Source: Bacteroidales bacterium (GTDB lineage: Bacteria > Bacteroidota > Bacteroidia > Bacteroidales > Prolixibacteraceae). From it: a DNA stretch of 37,740 nucleotides. Shown here piece after piece: positions 16,880 through 24,542 of the stretch; position 1 is the stretch's first letter, and the number at the start of each line of letters is the position of its first letter. Under the pieces are notes generated by a model. It was not told the origin of the DNA. It ran no database searches and was given only the letters and a program-made list of their open reading frames with translations. The position numbers were made by a program, and so were the translations under genes. Location: NCBI GenBank assembly GCA_031272965.1, contig JAISSS010000007.1:1-37740 (forward strand), given 5' to 3'.

Positions 16880-17872
16880 ATGAGACTTGTTACGTTATTA
16901 TTCCTGTGTGTCTGTGCCACGTCGTTTGCACAGGTCAAAGTGGGCATCATCGGACTCGACACGTCGCACTCTCCGGCGTTCATCAAACTGCTTAACAGCG
17001 ACAATCCGCGGCCGGAGCATCGCGGTTTTCGCATCGTCGCCGCATACCCTTACGGCTCGCAGGCGATAGAGAGCAGCGCCAAACGCATTCCCGGATATAT
17101 TGAGGAGGCGACGAAATATGGCGTGGAGATAGTCGCTTCGATAGCGGAACTGTTGCAAAAGGTTGATTGTGTGCTCCTTGAGACTAATGATGGCAATATG
17201 CACCTTCAGCAGGCGGCCGAAGTCATCGAGAGCGGCAAGCCCTTCTTCCTTGACAAGCCCGTCGCGGCCACGCTGCCGCAGGCTATCGCCATCTTTATGC
17301 TCGCAAAAGAGCACAGCACCCCGTTCTTCTCGTCCTCCGCATTGCGGTTTACGTCAAATAATCAGGCTATCAGAGCGGGCAAATATGGCAAAATACTCGG
17401 CGCCGACTACTATTCGCCTCACCATCACGAACCGACGCATACCGATTTCACCTGGTACGGCATACATGGCGTAGAGCCGCTGTTTACGGTGATGGGTACA
17501 GGCTGTCAAACAGTTACGCGCATTTCGGGCGACGGGAGCGATGTGGTTGTGGGCCTGTGGAACGACGGACGCATTGGCTCGTTCCGCGCGCTGCTCAAAG
17601 ATAAAGCCGATTACGGGGGAACGGTGTTCTGCGAAAAAGGCATCGCAGCCGCCGGTGGCTATGACGGTTACGGCGCGCTGCTGGCAGAAATTCTCAAGTT
17701 TTTCACAACCGGACAGCCGCCCGTAGCTGCCGAAGAAACGCTCGAAATTTTCACGTTCATGGAAGCCTCCAACGAGAGTAAACGCCTTGAGGGCAAGCCT
17801 GTCTCAATGGCAAAAACTTATCGGAAAGCGGCAAAAAAAGCGAAAAAATTGCTTGAGGGATTGAAGAATTGA
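16880..17872 (+). CDS. Exported Gfo/Idh/MocA-family oxidoreductase
   Basis: 330 aa. A signal peptide (residues 1-17, ATSFAQ) precedes a Rossmann start VKVGIIGLDTSHSPAF. The family's catalytic Lys lies in FFLDKPVA (the usual EKP region, here DKP). The C-terminal alpha/beta substrate domain includes TWYGIHGVEPLFTVMG with a likely catalytic His. Members oxidise or reduce sugars or cyclitols with tightly bound NAD(P); periplasmic members are known in Bacteroidota, where they can take part in 3-keto-sugar glycoside chemistry. It lies between the permease and the GH106-like glycosidase, so it may modify the released sugar. Substrate unknown. Confidence 0.8.
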   Translation: MRLVTLLFLCVCATSFAQVKVGIIGLDTSHSPAFIKLLNSDNPRPEHRGFRIVAAYPYGSQAIESSAKRIPGYIEEATKYGVEIVASIAELLQKVDCVLLETNDGNMHLQQAAEVIESGKPFFLDKPVAATLPQAIAIFMLAKEHSTPFFSSSALRFTSNNQAIRAGKYGKILGADYYSPHHHEPTHTDFTWYGIHGVEPLFTVMGTGCQTVTRISGDGSDVVVGLWNDGRIGSFRALLKDKADYGGTVFCEKGIAAAGGYDGYGALLAEILKFFTTGQPPVAAEETLEIFTFMEASNESKRLEGKPVSMAKTYRKAAKKAKKLLEGLKN

Positions 17873-17950
17873 GGGATTGATAGATACACGGTTTGTAACC
17901 GCAGGTGGGAAAACAAATTTGGATGGTGTTATCAATTCGGAAAAAATCCG

Positions 17951-17958
17951 TATCTTTG
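17951..17958 (+). promoter_or_regulatory. -7 box TATCTTTG, GH106-like gene
   Basis: Exact TAnnTTTG match ending 15 nt before ATG 17974. It decides the start: a longer frame from 17905 would run across the promoter and destroy the twin-arginine signal. The leader must be very short. Confidence 0.6.
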
Positions 17959-17973
17959 CCGGAAAAACTGATT

Positions 17974-20823
17974 ATGAGTGAAAACAGTTCCTTATCGCGT
18001 CGCACATTTTTGAAGTCGGGCGTTATCCTGACGGCGGGCGCGCAAGTTGCGGGTATGTACCCGTTTTCAATTCCGGCGGTCGGCGCCACGGATGATGCTG
18101 CTGACCGGCTATATGAGTTGTTTAAGAATCCGCCGACCACAGCCAAGCCGTTTGTACGGTGGTGGTGGAACGGCGACCGGCTGTCGGCTGACGAAATCCT
18201 GCGGGAGCTTGACCTTATGCGGGACGCCGGAATCGGGGGCGTAGAAATCAACCCGATTCTGTTTCCCGGAGGGCCGGATTTGGGCATCCCCTCGTTGCCG
18301 TGGCTTTCGCAGGAATGGATTGATATGGTCAAGGTAGCCCTCAAAGGCGCCGCAGAACGCGGCATCATCTGCGACATCATCGTCGGTTCCGGCTGGCCTT
18401 TCGGCGCAGAAATCCTCGAAGGCGACGACCGCTCGCAACTGATGACACTCACCAGCCGCAAGATTAGCGGGCCGGAGAAAGTCAGCATAAAGACCGAAGA
18501 ACTCGTCAATGATGCCAAGCCGCGGGTACACGCCTACAAGGGCGCTACCAACGAGCTGTATGCCATCGCTCTGGCGCCCGTCTCTATGGAGAAGTTCGTT
18601 GCCCCGACATGGGTGCCCTTTGACGGGAACAGCCCGTCCATCGAGGTTGACGTGCCCGCCGGAGAGCATATCCTCTATGCCTTAGTGAAATGCACCGGCT
18701 TTCAGGCGGTCATCAACGGCGCTCCGGGCGCTGCCGGCCCCGTCCTCAACCATTACAGCAAGGAGGCGACGGAGAAGTTCCTCAACCGCATGTCTGATGC
18801 GCTCTTCCCCCAGATTAAGGACTTGAAAGGCTTCCGTGCGCTCTTCTGCGACAGCATGGAACTCGAAGGCGCCAACTGGTGTCCCGACTTCCTCGAAGAG
18901 TTCAAACGCAGAAGAGGCTATGACATAAAGCCCTACCTGCCCTTCATCCTGTTCAAGGTCGGCAGTATGGGCTCGAAAGTTGCCGGCGGCGAGATAACCA
19001 AACTCACCGGCGAGGCTCAGGACGCCGTTTCCCGTGCGCGTTACGACTTCTATACCACGTGTATGGCTATCATAACCGACAGATTCTTAATTACTTATAC
19101 CAAGTGGTGTAATGAACACGGGTTCAAATCGCGTATGCAGCCTTACGGCAACGAGTTCCATCCGCTGGAGGCGTCGCTGCCTATCGATATTCCCGAATGT
19201 GAAACATGGATTTGGGGACGCAGCAATAACCAGGACAATTCCACCTACATCGACTTCGTGAACAATAATTCCGCCACCAACGTCAATAAATATGTGGCTT
19301 CCGCTGTACACCTGTCCGGCAAGAAGATATGCAGTTGCGAAGAAATCACCAACACGACGTATGTGTTCCGTACCACGCTTGAGCAGGTGAAGATTTGCGG
19401 CGACCAGAGCAACCTCTCCGGCGTTAATCATTCCATACTGCACGGGTTTAACTACAGTCCGCTGGAAGTGCCCTTCCCCGGCTGGATTCGCTATGGCACG
19501 TTCTTCAACGAGCGGAATACGTGGTGGCCATATTTCAAGCAGTGGTCGGCGTATAAAGCCCGGCTGTCGGCGCTGCTGCAGGAGACGGAGGCCTTTGCCG
19601 ACATCGCCGTTCTGCATCCCTTAGCCGATATGTGGACGCTGCACGGCCCCCAGCGCGACCCGTTCCCCGGACTGCAATATCCGCCATACCAATATAAAGT
19701 GTGGGAAGCTATTCACAAAAACGGCAACGCCTGCGACTACACCTGCGAAAGCATCATCCAGAAGAGCAAGGCCGAAAACGGCGCCCTGAAATATGGCACC
19801 CGCAGCTATAACACCCTGCTGTTGCTCGAAGTGGAGACCATACAGCCGGCCACCGCCAAAGCGCTGGCGAAGTTCGTGGCCAAAGGCGGCAAGCTCGTCT
19901 TCGTGGCCAAAGAACCGTACAAATCGCCCGGCTTAGTTAACCATGTCAAGAACGACAAGGCTGTGGCCAAGACCATCGCGGCGATGAAAAAAGCTCATCC
20001 GCAGCGTATTTTCACCGTGGCGGCGCCCCAAGACGACATCGTGGCTTGGTGGGGCGCCCTACAAAAGCAGTGCGACATAAAGCCCTACATGAACATCGAC
20101 CGCCCTAACAAGTGCGTCAGTCAGATTCGGCACAGGGCGCCGGGCAAAGATATCTTCTTCCTCTCAAATGCCAGCCAAAATGAGCGGTTCCAGCTGAAAA
20201 TCTCGTTCCCCGATACGAAAGGCGTTCCGCAGCTGTGGGATGCCGAAACCGGCGAGCGACGCCCCTTACCGGCCGATAAGGTCATGAGCATCGACCTGCC
20301 CCCTGCCACTTCACAACTGATAGTGTTTGAGGAATCCGACATCCGCCCGCTGATTGGTGTTGCGCCGGTGCCCACATCCGAAGACCTGCTGAAACTTAGC
20401 GGCTGGACCATGCGCCTCGAACATATTGACGGGGACGTTCAGACCCGCGACATTGACGAGCCTTTCGACCTGTCGCGTAATGCTGCGACCCGCTCATTTG
20501 CGGGGACGGTATATTATGAGAAAAAACTCGATAACGTTAGAGGCTACAGCATGGTTGATTTAGGCAAGGTTGAAGGCGTTTCGGAAGCATGGCTTGACGA
20601 TGTGCCGCTGGGCGTACACTGGTATGGCCGTCATCTGTATGCGCTGCACGGCGATGCAAGCGGCAAGACGCTGAAAATCAAAGTAATAACCGTTGTGGGC
20701 AACTACATCAAAGCGTTGCCGCAGAACCATGCTCACGGCTGGGTACGCAGTGGCGGCTGGGCACCGATGGGGCTTATCGGGCCGGTACAGCTTATCGGGC
20801 ACGGGCCGCTGATTGCATATTAA
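17974..20823 (+). CDS. Tat-exported GH106-like glycoside hydrolase
   Basis: 949 aa. Twin-arginine signal LSRRTFLKSG followed by a hydrophobic run (ILTAGAQVAGMY), so it is probably exported folded. The mature protein opens NPPTTAKPFVRWWWNGDRLS with ELDLMRDAGIGGVEINPI, the layout of GH106 alpha-L-rhamnosidase-like enzymes: a TIM-barrel catalytic region (about 70-600; IICDIIVGSGWPFG, FRALFCDSMELEGANWCPDF) then a C-terminal galactose-binding-like beta-sandwich (YYEKKLDN...VSEAWLDDVPLGVHWYGRHL). Catalytic acidic residues were not assigned. The MFS gene begins two bases after its stop. Inference: hydrolysis of a rhamnosyl- or related glycoside in the periplasm; the exact linkage is uncertain. Confidence 0.75.
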   Translation: MSENSSLSRRTFLKSGVILTAGAQVAGMYPFSIPAVGATDDAADRLYELFKNPPTTAKPFVRWWWNGDRLSADEILRELDLMRDAGIGGVEINPILFPGGPDLGIPSLPWLSQEWIDMVKVALKGAAERGIICDIIVGSGWPFGAEILEGDDRSQLMTLTSRKISGPEKVSIKTEELVNDAKPRVHAYKGATNELYAIALAPVSMEKFVAPTWVPFDGNSPSIEVDVPAGEHILYALVKCTGFQAVINGAPGAAGPVLNHYSKEATEKFLNRMSDALFPQIKDLKGFRALFCDSMELEGANWCPDFLEEFKRRRGYDIKPYLPFILFKVGSMGSKVAGGEITKLTGEAQDAVSRARYDFYTTCMAIITDRFLITYTKWCNEHGFKSRMQPYGNEFHPLEASLPIDIPECETWIWGRSNNQDNSTYIDFVNNNSATNVNKYVASAVHLSGKKICSCEEITNTTYVFRTTLEQVKICGDQSNLSGVNHSILHGFNYSPLEVPFPGWIRYGTFFNERNTWWPYFKQWSAYKARLSALLQETEAFADIAVLHPLADMWTLHGPQRDPFPGLQYPPYQYKVWEAIHKNGNACDYTCESIIQKSKAENGALKYGTRSYNTLLLLEVETIQPATAKALAKFVAKGGKLVFVAKEPYKSPGLVNHVKNDKAVAKTIAAMKKAHPQRIFTVAAPQDDIVAWWGALQKQCDIKPYMNIDRPNKCVSQIRHRAPGKDIFFLSNASQNERFQLKISFPDTKGVPQLWDAETGERRPLPADKVMSIDLPPATSQLIVFEESDIRPLIGVAPVPTSEDLLKLSGWTMRLEHIDGDVQTRDIDEPFDLSRNAATRSFAGTVYYEKKLDNVRGYSMVDLGKVEGVSEAWLDDVPLGVHWYGRHLYALHGDASGKTLKIKVITVVGNYIKALPQNHAHGWVRSGGWAPMGLIGPVQLIGHGPLIAY

Positions 20824-20825
20824 TA

Positions 20826-22199
20826 ATGAACAAATATCGGATATTATTCGTCGTCTGTATAACCTCTGCCTTAGTGCCGTTCAGTGGCAACTCCATAAAT
20901 CTGGCTTTGCCTGCGATTGCGGCCGACCTGCAGATGGACGCCGTGTCGCTGGGCTGGGTCGTTACGGCGATGATGCTTCCGTCTGCAATCTTTCAGATTC
21001 CGCTGGGCAAGCTGGGTGACATTATCGGGCGCAAGCGGCTGCTGCTGACGGGCGTAGTTCTGTTTTCGGCGGCCGCGGCGGGCTGCGCCCTGGTAACGGC
21101 GGGGGCGTGGCTGCTGGTTCTGCGCGCGGTGCAGGGTGTTGCCAGCGCGATGCTGTTCGGGGTCTCGATGGCTATCATCACATCCGTTTTTCCCCCGCAG
21201 GAACGCGGCAAGGCGCTGGGCATCAACACCGGATTCGTCTATTTCTCGCTCGCGGCCGGTCCGTTCTTTGGCGGCATGTTAACGCACTATCTGGGCTGGC
21301 GGAGCATCTTCTGGGTTACTGCCGGAGCAGGCCTCGTTGCGGTCGCCGGAATCCTGCTGTTCATGAAGGCAGAATGGACCGACGCCAAAGACGAGCGGTT
21401 CGACTGGCGGGGAACGCTCGTGTATGCGGTGGCAATTACCGGCATCGTGTATGGCTTCGCGAAGTTGCCTGCGACTGTCGGCTTTTCGGCGCTTGCTGTG
21501 GGACTTGTCGCGCTGGCCGGGTTCGTGTTCCTCGAAAAGCGCCACACCACGCCGCTCTTTAACATCAACATGTTTATGGGCAACCGCGTGTTCCGCATGT
21601 CGCTGGTTGCCGCGCTGATAAATTATGCCGCCACGTTTGCCGTAGGGTTCATGTTAAGCCTGTATTTGCAATATATCAGGGGCTTTGACGCGCAGCAGGC
21701 GGGATGGTTGCTTCTGGTGCAGCCTGTATTCATGGCTGTATTTTCACCTTTGGCCGGACGATGGTCTGACCGGTATAATGCCGGTCGCATTGCTACCGTG
21801 GGCATGGCCGTTATTGTGGTATGCCTTGCCCTGCTGATACTGCTGACGCCACATACGCCCCTGCCGCTGCTCATTGCCGTGCTGCTGACGCTGGGAATGG
21901 GCTTCGCGCTGTTCTCCTCGCCGAATGTCAACGTCATTATGGGGTCCGTGGAGCGGCGCTATCTGGGGTTGGCCTCGGCCACTGCCGGCACGATGCGATT
22001 GGTGGGGCAGGCCATTAGCATGGGTATTACCATGATGATGTTATCCCTGTTCATCGGCTATAAGCAGCTCGCCGCCACTGACAGCGTCGCCCTGATGCGG
22101 TGCCTGCGCTATGCCTTCGCAGTGTTCACCCTGATATGTATTCTCGGCGTCTATACTTCGGCTGTGCGGAAAGAAAACCGACAGCCGGTTTGCGAATAG
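20826..22199 (+). CDS. MFS permease, DHA2-like
   Basis: 457 aa, strongly hydrophobic, consistent with 14 transmembrane segments. MFS motif A GKLGDIIGRKRLL lies between TM2 and TM3, and the antiporter motif C-like segment FSLAAGPFFGGML in TM5; the start SINLALPAIAADLQ resembles EmrB/QacA drug:H+ antiporters. The gene starts two bases after the GH106-like stop, so translation is probably coupled and it belongs to the sugar operon. Family knowledge favours export of small molecules; the context would also allow movement of a sugar or aglycone. The direction of transport cannot be decided from the sequence. Confidence 0.82.
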   Translation: MNKYRILFVVCITSALVPFSGNSINLALPAIAADLQMDAVSLGWVVTAMMLPSAIFQIPLGKLGDIIGRKRLLLTGVVLFSAAAAGCALVTAGAWLLVLRAVQGVASAMLFGVSMAIITSVFPPQERGKALGINTGFVYFSLAAGPFFGGMLTHYLGWRSIFWVTAGAGLVAVAGILLFMKAEWTDAKDERFDWRGTLVYAVAITGIVYGFAKLPATVGFSALAVGLVALAGFVFLEKRHTTPLFNINMFMGNRVFRMSLVAALINYAATFAVGFMLSLYLQYIRGFDAQQAGWLLLVQPVFMAVFSPLAGRWSDRYNAGRIATVGMAVIVVCLALLILLTPHTPLPLLIAVLLTLGMGFALFSSPNVNVIMGSVERRYLGLASATAGTMRLVGQAISMGITMMMLSLFIGYKQLAATDSVALMRCLRYAFAVFTLICILGVYTSAVRKENRQPVCE

Positions 22200-22213
22200 A
22201 ATGAAAAAAATAC

Positions 22214-22221
22214 TAACTTTG
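22214..22221 (+). promoter_or_regulatory. -7 box TAACTTTG, acyltransferase gene
   Basis: TAACTTTG matches TAnnTTTG and ends 20 nt before the proposed TTG start at 22242. An in-frame TAA at 22233-22235 blocks any start further upstream. Confidence 0.5.
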
Positions 22222-22241
22222 TACCTTTAAAATAATGCGTT

Positions 22242-23372
22242 TTGGATACTTTTGATGATTTGCGCCCCTATTATGACGGGGAAATTAATGCGGCGATGCA
22301 CCGTATCGCCGACAGCGAGCATTTGCCGCGGCTGGTCTCATACGTCTATCCCGAAAGGGACCCTGACGACGTGCGGCAGCAATTGCGGAGCTATGTGTGT
22401 ATTGAGGATTTTCAGCTGCAGGTGATGAGAGCAGTCAATGAGCAGGTTATTACTAAGAGCATCAGTAGCTTCCTCTTTGAGGGCTTTGACAGGTTAGACC
22501 GCAACCGGCGCTATCTGTTCGTCTCTAATCACCGCGATATAGTGCTGGACGCCATGCTCTTGCAGTATGCCCTCTTCCTTTCGGGACATCCGACCTCGGA
22601 AATATCTTTCGGCGACAATCTGATGAGTTCGCAGATTGTGATAGACATCGGCAAGTCCAACAAGATGTTCAAGGTCATCCGCAGTCGCAGTGCCAAGGAA
22701 TTTTACGCCAACTCTCTGCGTCTTTCGCAGTATATACGGCATACGATTACCGAAAAGCGCGAATCGGTATGGATAGCCCAGCGCAACGGGCGCACAAAAG
22801 ACGGCTGCGACGCCACCGAACAAGGCATTGTAAAACTGTTTTGCATGAGCAGCTCGCAGGAGCCGATAAGCGCTTTGGCGGCGCTGAACATCGTCCCCGT
22901 AGCCATCTCTTACCAGTGGGAATCATGCGACATACTGAAAACCAAAGAGTTATGCAGTCTGCAACGTAATGGAACGTATGTCAAGAAACCGGGTGAGGAC
23001 ATTAACAGCATCCTGACCGGCATTATGCAGCCCAAAGGCGCAGTAACAATCGTGGCCGGCGAGCCATTGACCGCCGAAATGCTTGCGCCGTTAGCCGGAC
23101 AGCCCGGCACCCGCGTCAACAAGGCCGTAGCCACGCTCATTGACGCGCAGATTCACCGCAATTACCGGCTGACCTGTAACAACTACATCGCCTGCGATAT
23201 GCTGTCGGGGCGCACCGACTTTGCCGACCATTATACGCCGGAGGAAAAAGCCCGCTTTGAAAGCCACTTCCGGCATGCGTTGGCCGCGAACACTGACGGG
23301 CACGATACTTTTGCCGAGATTTTCCTCGGTATTTATGCTAATCCGGTACGCTCAAAGGCGGCGCAGGAATGA
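22242..23372 (+). CDS. PlsC-like 1-acyl-glycerol-3-phosphate acyltransferase family protein, TTG start
   Basis: 376 aa if initiated at TTG 22242. The acyltransferase motif is NHRDIVLDA (NHxxxxD type, about residues 101-109) after a strand FVSNH; later WIAQRNGRTKDGCDATEQG holds the substrate-binding block. It is longer than housekeeping PlsC (about 240 aa) and probably acts on membrane or lipid-A-like acyl acceptors at the inner membrane. The start is decided by the frame: an in-frame stop lies at 22233 and the next ATG is codon 19 (22296), which would remove the FDDLRPYYDGEI opening that I remember as conserved in Bacteroidota relatives. Substrate unknown. Confidence 0.8.
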   Translation: MDTFDDLRPYYDGEINAAMHRIADSEHLPRLVSYVYPERDPDDVRQQLRSYVCIEDFQLQVMRAVNEQVITKSISSFLFEGFDRLDRNRRYLFVSNHRDIVLDAMLLQYALFLSGHPTSEISFGDNLMSSQIVIDIGKSNKMFKVIRSRSAKEFYANSLRLSQYIRHTITEKRESVWIAQRNGRTKDGCDATEQGIVKLFCMSSSQEPISALAALNIVPVAISYQWESCDILKTKELCSLQRNGTYVKKPGEDINSILTGIMQPKGAVTIVAGEPLTAEMLAPLAGQPGTRVNKAVATLIDAQIHRNYRLTCNNYIACDMLSGRTDFADHYTPEEKARFESHFRHALAANTDGHDTFAEIFLGIYANPVRSKAAQE

Positions 23373-23446
23373 GAAAAATTGCAGTTAACGTATCGAAAAC
23401 ATTTGCATTATAAACGGTTAACAGTTATGATTATTTTTTAAATGCG

Positions 23447-23920
23447 TTAACAGTCTATAATTTTTTCCCAGAACAGGGCAGGGGCGGCGCTGTCGGCAAA
23501 TCCGGCTGCCCGGTAGAGCGCCTGTGCCTTGCTGTTGTCGGTGCGCACTTCGAGGCTTATGCGACAGTATCCGTTCTGTCGGCAGAAGTCGCTCAAGGCG
23601 TCGAGCAGGAAGCGGCCGACGCCTTGTCGCCGGAACTCCGGCAGCACGATGAGGTCATGGATGTTCAGTAGCGGTCTGGCTTTGAACGTCGAGAAGTTGC
23701 GGTTACAGTTGGCTAAACCCGCATATTGGCCGTCGCACAGGGCAAAGAAGCCAATATAGCCCGAATGTTGGCGCAATCCGGCGATGATGCGGGGCGCCAG
23801 CCCGACAGGCATCGGCGCCGACAAGCCCATCGCGTCCCGCATATAGGCGTCTAACAGGCGGACGACCTGCGCCGCGTGTTCCTCATCACTCAAGTCCACG
23901 CGAAGTAAGGATTTATTCAT
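23447..23920 (-). CDS. GNAT-family N-acetyltransferase
   Basis: 157 aa from ATG 23920; the frame opens eight codons earlier at a TTG that overlaps the promoter box. The GNAT acetyl-CoA motif A is visible as LIVLPEFRRQGVGRFLLDAL (R/QxxGxG) and motif B as YCRISLEVRTDNSKAQALYRAAGF. Substrate unknown. The gene converges with the acyltransferase gene (74-bp gap) and diverges from rimP, with back-to-back -7 boxes in between. Confidence 0.88.
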   Translation of the reverse strand: MNKSLLRVDLSDEEHAAQVVRLLDAYMRDAMGLSAPMPVGLAPRIIAGLRQHSGYIGFFALCDGQYAGLANCNRNFSTFKARPLLNIHDLIVLPEFRRQGVGRFLLDALSDFCRQNGYCRISLEVRTDNSKAQALYRAAGFADSAAPALFWEKIIDC

Positions 23921-23941
23921 CGTTCCAAAATAAAAAGTTAG

Positions 23942-23949
23942 CAAAAGTA
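23942..23949 (-). promoter_or_regulatory. -7 box TACTTTTG, GNAT gene
   Basis: Minus-strand TACTTTTG fits TAnnTTTG, 21 nt before ATG 23920. Confidence 0.5.
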
Positions 23950-24001
23950 ATAATTTTCATTGGAACAGCAATTTTTTTGCGCGTGGAAGCGTTTTTTTTT
24001 A

Positions 24002-24009
24002 TATTTTTG
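24002..24009 (+). promoter_or_regulatory. -7 box TATTTTTG, rimP-nusA-infB operon
   Basis: Fits TAnnTTTG, 63 nt before the rimP ATG, leaving a leader that contains the hairpin at 24034-24054. Confidence 0.5.
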
Positions 24010-24033
24010 CGCTGAATTTGAGTTAACCGTAAG

Positions 24034-24054
24034 TAGGGGGCTGAATGTCCCCTA
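24034..24054 (+). promoter_or_regulatory. Leader hairpin before rimP, possible attenuator
   Basis: TAGGGG (24034-24039) and CCCCTA (24049-24054) pair perfectly around a 9-nt loop and are followed by TTTTGTT. The stem plus T-rich stretch resembles a weak intrinsic terminator 18 nt before the rimP ATG. Inference: it could attenuate or stabilise the rimP-nusA-infB transcript, which would be apt because NusA itself acts on such hairpins. Confidence 0.45.
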
Positions 24055-24072
24055 TTTTGTTAGTCAATTAAA

Positions 24073-24531
24073 ATGATAGAAAAGGACAAAATAGTTCGGA
24101 TTACTGAACAGATTCTATCAGAAAGTCAATTTCTTGTTGACGTCAGAATCAGTTCGTCAAACGTAATAGTGGTTACGATTGACAGCGACACGGGGGTTAC
24201 CATCGATGACTGCATAGCAGTCAGCAAGTACATTGAGGGGCAGCTCGACCGCGCGGAGGAGGATTTTGAGCTACAGGTATCGTCCGCCGGGTTGGGGCAA
24301 CCGCTGAAAGTCCTGCGGCAATACCGGAAGAACATCGGCAGGGAGCTGGAAGTAGTCCGTCGTGACGGCGTAAAGTTGACCGGCGTTCTGGAATCCGTCA
24401 GTGAAACGGGCATCAGGCTGGCAGTGCTGTCCGGCACGAAAGCCACCGGAAGAGGCGCGACACAGCCCGCTGAAGCGGTTACAGTGCCGTTTGACGAGAT
24501 GAAGACCGCTAAAAACATTGTTAAATTTTAA
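24073..24531 (+). CDS. rimP: Ribosome maturation factor RimP
   Basis: 152 aa, needed for 30S subunit maturation in the cytoplasm. N-terminal alpha/beta domain with VVTIDSDTGVTIDDCIAVSKYIE and EDFELQVSSAGLGQPL (the family's YxLEVSSPGLdRPL), then a C-terminal SH3-like barrel (GRELEVVRRDGVKLTGVLESVSE). It is the first gene of the conserved rimP-nusA-infB order, 11 bp before nusA. The usual SPG of the signature is SAG here. Confidence 0.95.
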   Translation: MIEKDKIVRITEQILSESQFLVDVRISSSNVIVVTIDSDTGVTIDDCIAVSKYIEGQLDRAEEDFELQVSSAGLGQPLKVLRQYRKNIGRELEVVRRDGVKLTGVLESVSETGIRLAVLSGTKATGRGATQPAEAVTVPFDEMKTAKNIVKF

Positions 24532-24542
24532 AACAGAACGAG

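Noticed and set aside
23384..23451. GTTAAC three times between two convergent genes
   Set aside because: A six-base palindrome in an AT-rich gap, unevenly spaced (33 and 29 bp); no terminator-like T-run or longer symmetry.
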